Positions 17,155-25,974 of a stretch of DNA of 64,000 bases are shown in pieces. Numbering within the stretch: position 1 is the stretch's first letter; each line of letters opens with the position of its first letter. This stretch comes from Pseudazoarcus sp963975885 (GTDB taxonomy: Bacteria > Pseudomonadota > Gammaproteobacteria > Burkholderiales > Rhodocyclaceae): contig CAXBIS010000005.1 of NCBI GenBank assembly GCA_963975885.1, positions 62,001 through 126,000 on the forward strand. The letters run 5' to 3'. Both the position numbers and the translations under genes were made by a program. The notes under the pieces were generated by a model. The model ran no database searches, was not told the DNA's origin, and worked only from the letters and a program-made list of their open reading frames with translations.

Positions 17155-18260
17155 GCGTCGATCTGGCGGTATTCGCGGCGACATCCGGACACAGTGGCGT
17201 CGATCGCGTGCTTGGCAACCTGGTGCCGGCCATTGCCGGCCTTGGACTGAACGTGGACGTGCTGCGCATTGATGGCCACGGCCCACGTTTCGACACCTGC
17301 CCGCCTGGCGTGCGCATGGTCACCCTCGGTGCGCGCCACGTCGCCACCGCGATACCGGCACTGGTTCGCTACCTCATGCGCGAACACCCGGCTGCCCTGC
17401 TTGCCGACAAGGACCGTGTCAATCGCACCGCGTTGCTCGCACGCGCGCTGGCGCGCAGCGGGACGCGTGTTGGCGTGCGTCTGGGCACCACGGTGTCGGT
17501 CAATCTGGCCGGACGCGGCTGGCTGGAACGCGCCGTTCAGACCGCCTCGATGCGCTGGCTCTACCGCCATGCGGATGCGGTGCTGGTGCCCTCGCGTGGC
17601 GCGGCGGCCGACCTGGCTCACCATGCACGCATCGCCGGGCACCGCGTCCAGGTGGTACCCAGCCCGGTGGTCACGCCGGGATTGCTCGCCGCACGCAGCG
17701 CACCCGCCCCGCACCCCTGGTTCGCCGATGGGATTCCGGTGGTTCTGGGCGTCGGGGAACTGTCGGAGCGCAAGGACTTCGCGACGCTGCTGCGTGCCTT
17801 CGCACGGTTGCGCACCACGAGGCAGGCACGCCTGATCGTTCTCGGCGAGGGTCGTCGACGTGGCGAACTCGAGTCGCTCGCCGCAACGCTGGGTGTGGCT
17901 GGCGACGTGCTGCTGCCCGGCTTCGTACGCGCGCCCTATCCATGGATGGCGCACGCGCAGGTCTTCGCGCTCAGCTCGCGCTGGGAAGGCATGCCGGTGG
18001 TACTGATCGAAGCGCTGGCCCTGGGCGTGCCCTGCGTCGCAACCGACTGCCCGAGCGGACCGAACGAGCTGCTCGACACCGACGCTCTGGTGCCGGTCGG
18101 TGACGATGCGGCGCTGGCCGCGGCACTCGCCCGCCAGCTTGACGCTCCGCCTGCACCGCAAGACCTAGCCGCGCGGGTCATCCCTTACGGCCAACGCGAG
18201 AGCGCACGCGCCTATCTCGCCGCGCTGGGCTTTACCGGCACCGGGACGATCGCCCGATGA
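17151..18260 (+). CDS. GT4-family glycosyltransferase, paralogue 3
   Basis: A 369-residue GT-B enzyme, GTG start overlapping the previous stop. Its N-terminus MSVDLAVFAATSGHSGVDRVLGNLVPAIA is the most diverged of the trio: GHSGVDRV replaces GEGGVERM. The donor domain keeps LGVGELSERKDFATLLRAFARL, LIVLGEGRRRGELE, LPGFVRAPYPWM and LSSRWEGMPVVLIEALALGVPCVATDCPSGPNELL. Its stop overlaps the next ATG (ATGA). Confidence 0.9.
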   Translation: MSVDLAVFAATSGHSGVDRVLGNLVPAIAGLGLNVDVLRIDGHGPRFDTCPPGVRMVTLGARHVATAIPALVRYLMREHPAALLADKDRVNRTALLARALARSGTRVGVRLGTTVSVNLAGRGWLERAVQTASMRWLYRHADAVLVPSRGAAADLAHHARIAGHRVQVVPSPVVTPGLLAARSAPAPHPWFADGIPVVLGVGELSERKDFATLLRAFARLRTTRQARLIVLGEGRRRGELESLAATLGVAGDVLLPGFVRAPYPWMAHAQVFALSSRWEGMPVVLIEALALGVPCVATDCPSGPNELLDTDALVPVGDDAALAAALARQLDAPPAPQDLAARVIPYGQRESARAYLAALGFTGTGTIAR

Positions 18261-19387
18261 GCCGGCTCGCGATCCTCGTGTCCTTCTCCGGCGAGGGCGG
18301 CGTCGAGCGCATGATGCTCAATCTCGTCGAAGCCATCGCCGCACGCGGCATCGAAGTCGATCTGCTCGCGATCCGCGCCGACAGCGCGCACCTGGCGACC
18401 CTGCCCGAGGGCGTGCGGCGCATCGACCTGGGCGTGCGCCACAGCCTGTCGGCCGTGCGACCGCTCGCGCGCTACCTGCGCGACGAACGCCCCGAAGCGA
18501 TGCTCGTCGCCAAGGATCGTGCGATCCGTGCGGCGGTGCTCGCGCGCGCTCTGGCACGCGTGCCGTGTCGCGTCGTCGGACGCCTGGGCACCCACCTTTC
18601 CGCCGCACTGGAGGGCCGTCCGGCGCTCACGCGCTGGCTGCGCACCGCGCCGATGCGCACGCTCTACGCCGGCGTCGAACACGTCGTGTGCGTATCGGCT
18701 GGCGTGCTCGACGACACCGCGGCACTCACCGGCCTGCCGCCCGGGCGCCTGTCGGTGGTCCGCAACCCGGTGGTCACGCCACGCCTGGCTGCGCTCGCTG
18801 CGACAACACCGGAGCCGCCGCTGCCGCCCGGCTGCGGCACGCCCGCCCTGCCACTGATCGTCGGCGCCGGCCGTCTGACCGAACAGAAGGATTTCGCGAC
18901 GCTGATCCGCGCCTTCGCCCTGCTGCGACGCACCCGGCCGGCGCGACTGGCGATTCTCGGCGACGGGCGGGATCGCGCCGCCCTGCTCGCGCTCGCGCGC
19001 TCGCTCGATGTGGCCGACGACCTCGTGCTACCCGGCTTTCTGCCCAACCCCTGGGCGTGGATGGCGCGCGCGCAACTGTTCGTGCTGTCTTCGCGCTGGG
19101 AAGGCTCTCCCAACGTCCTCACCGAAGCGCTGGCGCTGGGCGTGCCGGCGGTCGCCACCGACTGCCCGAGCGGGCCGCGCGAGTTGCTGCGCGACGGCGC
19201 GATCGGGCCGCTGGTTCCGGTCGGCAATGCACCGGAACTGGCCGCCGCGATGGCCGCCACGCTCGACCGCCCGCCGCCGGCACATACGCTGCGCGAGGCC
19301 GTCACCGAACACACGGCCGAGGTGGCCGCCGGCCGCTATCTCGAACGGCTCGGTCTGGCGCCGGGCAAAGACCGGAGGTGCGCATGA
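18257..19387 (+). CDS. GT4-family glycosyltransferase, paralogue 4
   Basis: A 376-residue GT-B enzyme starting MSRLAILVSFSGEGGVERMMLNLVEAI, closely similar in layout to the two genes before it. The donor half has IVGAGRLTEQKDFATLIRAFALL, LAILGDGRDRAALL, LPGFLPNPWAWM and VLSSRWEGSPNVLTEALALGVPAVATDCPSGPRELL. ATGA overlaps at both ends mean the four-gene segment is a tightly coupled operon, so the products probably add successive residues to one glycan. Confidence 0.9.
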   Translation: MSRLAILVSFSGEGGVERMMLNLVEAIAARGIEVDLLAIRADSAHLATLPEGVRRIDLGVRHSLSAVRPLARYLRDERPEAMLVAKDRAIRAAVLARALARVPCRVVGRLGTHLSAALEGRPALTRWLRTAPMRTLYAGVEHVVCVSAGVLDDTAALTGLPPGRLSVVRNPVVTPRLAALAATTPEPPLPPGCGTPALPLIVGAGRLTEQKDFATLIRAFALLRRTRPARLAILGDGRDRAALLALARSLDVADDLVLPGFLPNPWAWMARAQLFVLSSRWEGSPNVLTEALALGVPAVATDCPSGPRELLRDGAIGPLVPVGNAPELAAAMAATLDRPPPAHTLREAVTEHTAEVAAGRYLERLGLAPGKDRRCA

Positions 19388-20046
19388 TCCTGTCGCTGAA
19401 ACACAACTTCCTGTTCGTGCACATCGCCAAGACCGGTGGCACCTCGGTGCGCGACGCACTGCGTCCGTTGCGCTTTCGCGAGCCGTGGTATCCGGTGCAA
19501 TTCCTGTGCTCGCGTCTGTCGAGCCTGTCGGGCCATCGGCTGGGCGTGAAGTTTCCACGTCACGCGCGCATCGTCGCCGCGCGCGAAATGCTCCCGGCCG
19601 ATGTGTTCGCGCAGTTGTTCAAGTTCGCCTTCGTGCGCAATCCATGGGATCTGCAAGTCAGCTCCTGGCACCATCTGCGCCGCGAACGCCCGCAACTGGT
19701 CGCCCATGTCGACAACTTCGGGGATTTCCTGCGCTGGAAGCTCGACCCCGAGCGCCCCTGGCAATACCACGTCGACACCAGCATCGAGCAGCAGTCGGAA
19801 TATCTGATCGGACTGCACGGCGAACTGCTGGTCGACTTCGTCGGCCGCCACGAGCGCCTGGCCGAGGACTTCGCCCACGTGTGCCGCAGCATCGGCATCC
19901 ATCGCCCGGAACTGCCCCACCGACGGCGTGCGCATGATCGCGACGCCGACTGGCGCCGCTATTACGACGACGCGCTGGCCGAGGCCGTCGCACGCCACTT
20001 CGCGGCCGACATCGAGATGTTCGGATATCGCTTCGATCCCCAGTAG
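19384..20046 (+). CDS. Sulfotransferase-family protein
   Basis: A 220-residue protein of the Sulfotransfer_2 type. The 5'-phosphosulfate-binding loop is FVHIAKTGGTSVRDAL (about 10-25) and the 3'-phosphate-binding segment is FKFAFVRNPWDLQVSSWHH (about 80-98). Such enzymes move sulfate from PAPS to a sugar hydroxyl. ATGA overlap with the last glycosyltransferase ties it to the same glycan, which may therefore be sulfated; this is inference. It is the last gene of the operon and converges on msbA. Confidence 0.85.
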   Translation: MILSLKHNFLFVHIAKTGGTSVRDALRPLRFREPWYPVQFLCSRLSSLSGHRLGVKFPRHARIVAAREMLPADVFAQLFKFAFVRNPWDLQVSSWHHLRRERPQLVAHVDNFGDFLRWKLDPERPWQYHVDTSIEQQSEYLIGLHGELLVDFVGRHERLAEDFAHVCRSIGIHRPELPHRRRAHDRDADWRRYYDDALAEAVARHFAADIEMFGYRFDPQ

Positions 20047-20056
20047 CGCACCCGCC

Positions 20057-21799
20057 TCACGCCGCGACCGGCGCCTCGGCGCCGGCCACCAGCCGCGCGT
20101 AGGCGCCGCCAGCGGCGAGCAGGGATTCATGCGTACCCTGCTCGACCACGCGCCCTTGCTCGACGACGGCGATGCAGTCCGCGTCGCGTACGGTCGTCAG
20201 GCGGTGCGCGACGAGGATCACGGTACGGTCGCGCCGCAGTTCGGCCAGCGCCTCGCGCACGGCCTGTTCGGACGCGTTATCGAGTGCCGAGGTGGCCTCA
20301 TCGAGCAGCAGCACAGGCGCGTCCTTCAGGAAGGCGCGCGCGAGCGCAATGCGCTGACGCTGTCCGCCTGACAGCCGGCTGCCGTCCGGGCCGAGCACGG
20401 TATCGAAACCCTCGGGCAGCGCCTCGATGAAGTCGATCGCGTGTGCCGCGCGCGCAGCCGCCCGGATCGCGTCGCGATCGACATTTTGCCGGCCGTAGGC
20501 GATGTTGGCGGCCACCGTGTCGTCGAACAGCACGACCTGCTGCCCGACCCAGGCGATCTGCTCACGCAGCCAACCCAGCGGCTGCTGCGCGATCGGGACA
20601 CCGTCGAGTTCGATGCACCCCGAGTCCGGTTCGAAGAAGCGTGCGACGAGCTGTATCGCGGTGGTCTTGCCTCCGCCCGAGCTACCGACGAGTGCGACGG
20701 TGTAACCGGCCGGAACGTCGAGCGCGAAACCATCCAGCGCCGGAGCCGCCTGACCCGGATAGGCGAAACGTACGTGACAAAAGCGCAAGGCACCGCGAGA
20801 TCGAGGTGCGCCGACGGGCGAAGGCAGATCGGGCTCCGCCAGTGTATCGAGCAACGCGTAGATGCTCTGCGCACCTGCAAGCCCGCGCTGGATCACGGCG
20901 TTGACGTTGGTCAGCCGACGCAGCGGTGAAAACAGCATCGCCATCGCGGCGACGAACGCGACGAACTCGCCGGGGGTGAGCCGATCATGCGCGGACAGGC
21001 CCGAGGCGACCCAGATCACCAGCGCCACGGCGCTCGACGTGACGATCTGGATCACCGGGCTGTTGGCCGAAGCCACGCGCACGGTACGCATGGTCTGCCG
21101 GCGCAGGCGTTCGGCCGCGTCGGCGAAGCGCGCGGTCTCGAACGCCTGGGCACCGAAGACCTTGATCTCGCGCACCCCCGCCAACGCATCGCCAAGCACG
21201 CCGGTGAGCTGCGCCGCGTTGTCCTGAATGCGGCGGTTGCCGCCGCGCAGGCGCGAACTGGCGCTGCGGATCAGCAGCCCGACAAAAGGCGTCACGAGCA
21301 GCAGCAGCGCGGCGAGCTGCCACTGCATCCAGAACAGGTAGCCGGTCAGACCGAGGATGACGAGACTGTCGCGCACGACGACGATCCACGCCGACGAGAG
21401 TGCGTCGCCGACCTGCGGAATGTCGTACAGGATGCGCGACATCATGCGCCCGGAGGCTTCGTCCTGATGTGCGCCAAGCGGCAGGCGCAACTGGTGCGCG
21501 AAGACCTCGCGGCGCAGGTCGGCCACGGCGCGGTGCGTGACCCAGTGGCTGGAGACGCTGGCAACGTAGCCGACCAGCCCCTTGACGACGAAGATCGCAA
21601 CGAGCAGCAGCGGGATCTGCCATTGCGCGGTGGCGTCACGCGCAATCAGGCTCTCGTCGACCAGCGGCTTGAGCAGCGCCGGCAGTAAGGGCTCCGTCGC
21701 CGCGACCAGCACCATCGCAGCCACCGAGAAGAGCACCGCAGCACGGTAGGGTCGCAGCGTTCCGAGCAGGCGCCGGTACAGGCCGAGGCCTTGTCTCAT
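20057..21799 (-). CDS. msbA: Lipid A export ABC transporter, permease/ATPase
   Basis: A 580-residue half-transporter. Six membrane helices span about 1-310, and the nucleotide-binding domain follows with Walker A GSSGGGKTT, the Q-loop, signature LSGGQRQRIALARAF, Walker B VLLLDEATSALD and the switch His in LVAHRLTT. Length and domain order match MsbA, the inner-membrane flippase for lipid A-core. Its place beside LPS glycosyltransferases and the O-antigen ligase supports this over a generic multidrug exporter. Confidence 0.88.
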   Translation of the reverse strand: MRQGLGLYRRLLGTLRPYRAAVLFSVAAMVLVAATEPLLPALLKPLVDESLIARDATAQWQIPLLLVAIFVVKGLVGYVASVSSHWVTHRAVADLRREVFAHQLRLPLGAHQDEASGRMMSRILYDIPQVGDALSSAWIVVVRDSLVILGLTGYLFWMQWQLAALLLLVTPFVGLLIRSASSRLRGGNRRIQDNAAQLTGVLGDALAGVREIKVFGAQAFETARFADAAERLRRQTMRTVRVASANSPVIQIVTSSAVALVIWVASGLSAHDRLTPGEFVAFVAAMAMLFSPLRRLTNVNAVIQRGLAGAQSIYALLDTLAEPDLPSPVGAPRSRGALRFCHVRFAYPGQAAPALDGFALDVPAGYTVALVGSSGGGKTTAIQLVARFFEPDSGCIELDGVPIAQQPLGWLREQIAWVGQQVVLFDDTVAANIAYGRQNVDRDAIRAAARAAHAIDFIEALPEGFDTVLGPDGSRLSGGQRQRIALARAFLKDAPVLLLDEATSALDNASEQAVREALAELRRDRTVILVAHRLTTVRDADCIAVVEQGRVVEQGTHESLLAAGGAYARLVAGAEAPVAA

Positions 21800-21939
21800 T
21801 GGATCGCCGGCAGCGCACCGGCGCGCAGGTCAGGGAACGGGAATCGGGAAGAGGAAACCATGAGCGGCTGCGAGGACGGGCCTGCCATCCTCGCAGCCGC
21901 ATGTGACGCGCGTGTTGCAGGCGGCGCTGCCGCCGTCCC

Positions 21940-22557
21940 TCAGGACGCGTACTTGACGGTGCAGCCGTAGGGTCGCGTGACCGGGTTGGGAACGTTGTCT
22001 CCGGCCTTCATCGCGTCAAGCGCCTCGACCACGTAGTTCGTGGCCTTGTCGATGTCCGCGTCGCGCGCGGTGGCGATGGAATCGATGCCGCCCATGTAAC
22101 GCAGCACACCATCGGCGTCGATCACATACATGTGGGGCGTGACCTGCGCGCCGTAGGCCTGGCCGACCGTGCCCTTCTCGTCGAGCAGCGTGTTGGTCAC
22201 GGCGGTGACGTCGCGCTCGGCGTTGAGCGCCTGCGCGCGCTCGCCGCTGACATGGCCCTGCGAGCCGGGCTCGGACGAGATCACCTGGAACCACAGCGCG
22301 CCCTGCTCGGCGGCCTTGGCCTGGGTGGCCTGCATGTTGCCGGTACGGTAGTGCTTCATCACGAACGGGCAGTCGTGGTTGGTCCATTCGAGCACCACGG
22401 TCTTGCCGCGCAGCGCGGACAGTTCGACCGTGGTGCCGTCGGCGGCCACCGCCTTGAAATCCGGCGCACTCTTGCCGACCTCGGGCGCGGCCAGCGTGGC
22501 GAGCGGGATGAACAGGCCGGCGGCGAGCGCGGCGGCGATCAGCGGGCGAATCGTCAT
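21940..22557 (-). CDS. Periplasmic redoxin (thioredoxin-like, AhpC/TSA-type) protein
   Basis: A 205-residue protein with a clear signal peptide (about 1-23, ending TLAAPE). The thioredoxin-like fold has the family motif WTNHDCPFVMKHY, with one active-site cysteine in place of a CxxC. This subgroup is often found beside DsbD-like genes, as here 35 bases upstream, and is probably kept reduced by it. Start 22557 has AGGAGA upstream. Confidence 0.87.
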   Translation of the reverse strand: MTIRPLIAAALAAGLFIPLATLAAPEVGKSAPDFKAVAADGTTVELSALRGKTVVLEWTNHDCPFVMKHYRTGNMQATQAKAAEQGALWFQVISSEPGSQGHVSGERAQALNAERDVTAVTNTLLDEKGTVGQAYGAQVTPHMYVIDADGVLRYMGGIDSIATARDADIDKATNYVVEALDAMKAGDNVPNPVTRPYGCTVKYAS

Positions 22558-22592
22558 CTTGGTTCTCCTGTGGGTGGTTGCATGTACACGGC

Positions 22593-24728
22593 TCATGCGC
22601 CGATGGCGTCGAGCACGATGTCGGGGGTCAGAATCTGCGGCAGCACCACGGCCTCCGTGTCGGCGCCGGGCGGGTAGTACAGGTACAGCGGCACGCCGCT
22701 GCGCCCGAAGCGCTCCAGAACGGCCGTGATGGCGGCGTCCTGGTTGGTCCAGTCGCCCTTCAGATAGGCGATGTCGCGCTCGGCGAAAGCCGCCGCGACG
22801 TCGGCGCGCTCGAGCGCCACCTGCTCGTTGACGATGCAGGTGATGCACCAGGCAGCGGTCATATTGACGAACACCGCGCGCCCCTCGGCACGCAATGCGT
22901 CGAAACGCTCGGGCGCGTAAGGCTGATGCGCGAGCAACGCGCCGACGCGCGCGGCGGCCGGCGTCTCGCGCGGCTGGGTGGCCAGCCCCGAGCCGACCGC
23001 CAGCGTCGCCACGATCAGAACCGCGGCGAGCGCCTGCGCGCCGCGACGCGCTCGCACGCCGGAGGCCCAGGTGGTGTCGTACAGCCAGGCCGCCAGCGCA
23101 ATGGCAAGCATGCCGCCAGCGGCCACCAGCACGCCGTCGGCACCGGCCTGCAGGGCCAGCACCCACACCAGCCACACCGCCGCGCCATACATCGGAAAGG
23201 CCAGGAACTGCTTGAAGCGCTCCATCCACGCGCCCGGCTTCGGCAGTCGCGCGACCAGCGCCGGCCGCCACGCCAACACCACGAAGGGCAGCGCCAGCCC
23301 CAGCCCCAGCGCGAGGAAGATCGCCACCAGCGAGGCCGGCGGCTGCGTCATCGCGAAGCCGATGGCCGCGCCCATGAAGGGTGCGGTACATGGCGTGGCG
23401 ACCACGGCTGCGAGCACGCCGGTGAAGAAGCTGCCCGAATGCCCGCCGCGCGTGGTCAGCGACTGGCCGATGCCGGCCAGCCGGCCGCCGCCGATCATGA
23501 ACACGCCGGACAGGTTGAGCCCCACTGCGAAAAGCAGCCAGGCGACCATCACCACGAACACCGGCGACTGGAACTGGAAGCCCCAGCCCAGCCGCGCCCC
23601 GCCCTGCTGCAGCGCCAGCACCACCGCCGCGAGCAGCGCGAAGCTGGCCAGCACGCCGCCCAGATAGGCCAGGCCGTGACCACGCACGCCGGCCGCGTCG
23701 CCACCGCTGCGCACCAGCGCCAGCACCTTCATCGCCAGCACCGGGAACACGCAGGGCATCAGATTCAGGATCAGGCCGCCGGCCAGCGCGAAGAGCAGGG
23801 CCAGGCCCAGGCCGATGGTCGGGGTCGGCACGTCCGGCGTCGCGGCCACGGGTTCGCCGGCCGCGACCGTCTCGACGCGCGGCGCGGACAGTTCAAAGGC
23901 CGTGGTCAACATGCCGTCGGGCGTGTCCTCGCGGATCACCAGCACACCGGCGAGCGGCGTTTCATCCGGCGGTGCCTGCCCGCGCGGCGTGGCGAGCACG
24001 ACACCCTGATCGGTACGCGACAGGCGTTGTTCGGCCGACTGGTCGATGCGCCCCCAGTCGTAGGGAAAGAACCAGATGTCGTTCGCCCCGGCGGGCAGCG
24101 CACCGGTATCGACGGCCAGTCGCAGGCCGTCCTCGCCGATCGCGTGGCGCGCCGACCACGGCGAGGCAACGGGCAGGCGCGCACGCGCTGCGTCGATCGC
24201 CGGGTGGCCGTCGCCGCGGGTCGTTTCGGCCACCGGCAGGGCCAGTTCCAGTTCGACATCCTCGGGAATGCAGATGTCCTCGCACACCAGCCAGGAAACC
24301 GCTGCGCGCAGCGCAAGCGTCGAACCGGGCTCGGCATCCGCCGGCACGGTGAGCGGCGAGAGCAGCGTGACCTCGCCCTCGTAGCCGTAGTTGGTCACCG
24401 GCCCGAGAGAATGGCGCTCGGGCGCCGGCCACTGGATGTCGCCCATCGTGACCCCGGCCGGCGCATCCCAGTCGATGGTGGTAGCGAGACCCGAATCACC
24501 CGGATTGCGCCAGTAGGTATGCCAGCCGGGAATGATGGTCTTGGCCAGGCCGACCGTGACCGTCTCGCCCGGCGCGACGGCTTGCGCCGAGGCGACCAGG
24601 CGCGCGGACACATGCGGCGTGTCGACCTGCGGCCCCTGCTGCTGGGCGCCGGCGACCGCCGCGGCCAGCGCGCACGCAAGTGCGACCGCGGCGTGTGAGC
24701 ACGCTCGCGACGCGTCGCCAATCGACAT
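22593..24728 (-). CDS. dsbD: DsbD-family protein-disulfide reductase
   Basis: A three-part protein of 711 residues. After a signal peptide, the N-terminal periplasmic domain carries the cysteine pair in LVCEDICIPED. The central region has about eight membrane helices with the electron-relay cysteines in LMPCVFPVLAMK and ATPCTAPFMG. The C-terminal thioredoxin domain has AAWCITCIVNEQ (CxxC). DsbD passes electrons from cytoplasmic thioredoxin to periplasmic partners, here perhaps the downstream redoxin. Start 24728 is chosen because AGGGAG lies just upstream. Confidence 0.88.
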   Translation of the reverse strand: MSIGDASRACSHAAVALACALAAAVAGAQQQGPQVDTPHVSARLVASAQAVAPGETVTVGLAKTIIPGWHTYWRNPGDSGLATTIDWDAPAGVTMGDIQWPAPERHSLGPVTNYGYEGEVTLLSPLTVPADAEPGSTLALRAAVSWLVCEDICIPEDVELELALPVAETTRGDGHPAIDAARARLPVASPWSARHAIGEDGLRLAVDTGALPAGANDIWFFPYDWGRIDQSAEQRLSRTDQGVVLATPRGQAPPDETPLAGVLVIREDTPDGMLTTAFELSAPRVETVAAGEPVAATPDVPTPTIGLGLALLFALAGGLILNLMPCVFPVLAMKVLALVRSGGDAAGVRGHGLAYLGGVLASFALLAAVVLALQQGGARLGWGFQFQSPVFVVMVAWLLFAVGLNLSGVFMIGGGRLAGIGQSLTTRGGHSGSFFTGVLAAVVATPCTAPFMGAAIGFAMTQPPASLVAIFLALGLGLALPFVVLAWRPALVARLPKPGAWMERFKQFLAFPMYGAAVWLVWVLALQAGADGVLVAAGGMLAIALAAWLYDTTWASGVRARRGAQALAAVLIVATLAVGSGLATQPRETPAAARVGALLAHQPYAPERFDALRAEGRAVFVNMTAAWCITCIVNEQVALERADVAAAFAERDIAYLKGDWTNQDAAITAVLERFGRSGVPLYLYYPPGADTEAVVLPQILTPDIVLDAIGA

Positions 24729-24868
24729 CGACCACTCCCTGAAAGTCATGAGCATCTGCACATTTCACCAAGTATCCGGACCGCACGCTCGTGTGCATCC
24801 GTCGCAGATTGATTCACGACACCCCCGGAGGTTCCGCCACAGCGGCCGTTGGAGCGGAATATTAGCAA

Positions 24869-24897
24869 TTGACGCTGTACTTACATGCGCATATCGT
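24869..24897 (+). promoter_or_regulatory. Candidate sigma-70 promoter for the DsrE-like gene
   Basis: TTGACG at 24869-24874 and TATCGT at 24892-24897 are separated by exactly 17 bases in an AT-richer stretch between the divergent dsbD and DsrE-like genes. The DsrE-like start lies 60 bases downstream. The -35 box matches consensus at five of six positions and the -10 box at four of six. Confidence 0.5.
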
Positions 24898-24956
24898 CGA
24901 TCCGCGCGTCGGCCACCGGCGAACGCACCCAACAAGAACCAATACGAGGAGACATC

Positions 24957-25406
24957 ATGAACCAGCTTGTCCGCAGCACCTTGATCGCACTGAGCATCGC
25001 CCTGGCCTCGTCCTTCGCACTGGCGAACGACAAGGAACGCAAACCCTTTGCCGAACGCCACGTCGTGCTGCAGATCAGCGACGACTCGGTGCGCACACAG
25101 ACTCTGGTGCTCAACGTCGCGAACAACCTGATCAAGGAATACGGGCCGGACAAGATCGACGTCGAGATCGTCGCCTTCGGCCCTGGGCTCAACCTGCTCG
25201 TCGCGGGCAACCCCAACGAGCAGCGCATCGACAGCCTCGTGGCGCAAGGGGGCGTGCATTTCGCCGCGTGCCTGAACACCTTCTCCAACATGACGCGCCA
25301 ACTCGGCTACGAACCCGAACTGACACCCCACGCCACGAAGGTCACCGCCGGCGTAGCGCGGATTCTCGATCTGAGCGCACAGGGGTACACGCTGATCAAG
25401 CCCTGA
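24957..25406 (+). CDS. Exported DsrE-family protein
   Basis: A 149-residue protein with a signal peptide (MNQLVRSTLIALSIALASSFALAND) followed by a DsrE/DsrF-like domain: VVLQISDDS, TLVLNVANNLIKEYGPDKIDVEIVAFGPGLNLL, and a single cysteine in HFAACLNTF. DsrE-like proteins take part in sulfur relay or sulfur oxidation; exported members are common but uncharacterised. AGGAGA precedes the ATG. The gene is followed by a strong intrinsic terminator and so is probably monocistronic. Confidence 0.85.
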   Translation: MNQLVRSTLIALSIALASSFALANDKERKPFAERHVVLQISDDSVRTQTLVLNVANNLIKEYGPDKIDVEIVAFGPGLNLLVAGNPNEQRIDSLVAQGGVHFAACLNTFSNMTRQLGYEPELTPHATKVTAGVARILDLSAQGYTLIKP

Positions 25407-25433
25407 TTTTTCTGGCAGTGCCTGACACGAACG

Positions 25434-25457
25434 AGGCCAGCCCAAGGGCTGGCCTTT
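25434..25457 (+). terminator. Rho-independent terminator after the DsrE-like gene
   Basis: The arms AGGCCAGCC and GGCTGGCCT form a near-perfect GC hairpin with a CAAG loop, followed by TTT. It lies about 28 bases past the stop codon. Confidence 0.8.
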
Positions 25458-25974
25458 CCACCTTCGGTTTCGGGAATACAACAGGAATGTCTTGAAGCGA
25501 GCGCAGCCCGCGACAGGCACGCGCACCGTTGAACCGTTGCATCGATAGTTGCTGGAGTCGGGGCAAACACCTGACGCTGGCCCCGAAATGAAAGTGGTGA
25601 TGCGTGAGCGCGGCCAATGTGTTGCGTAACGTCAACTTCTCGTGACTCGGCAGACGTTGATGAGAGCCGTCCGCGGAACGGGCATCGAGTGCCATAACGT
25701 GAAGGCGTGAAAAATTCAATGGCCGCGCATTGCCTACTGAGAGCCGCGTTGCGAATCACAGTCATGACCTTTGGATCAACACTGCCTTCGCCAGCTTATG
25801 CATTTTGTTTCTAAAAATTCCATTGGAATTATCCATTCCAGCAGTAAATAATTGTTGCAATGCTTTGAGGCCGCGGTTAGAAGGGGGCAGGCGCGGCTGC
25901 ATTGATGCGCTTCCCGACCACATCCGTGCCGAAGATTGGTGCGTCCGACGAACTGATCATTCAACCGGGGACGC
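25458..25974. other. Intergenic region without a recognisable gene
   Basis: No supportable coding sequence was found. The right half is markedly AT-richer than its surroundings and contains the near-palindrome AATTCCATTGGAATT at 25816-25830 (7-base arms around one base). It probably holds the promoter of the large secreted-protein gene that follows, but no convincing paired -35/-10 boxes were seen. Confidence 0.5.

Noticed and set aside
22578..24698. Plus-strand open frame of about 700 codons
   Set aside because: Antisense to dsbD, whose three domains and cysteine pairs are all intact.
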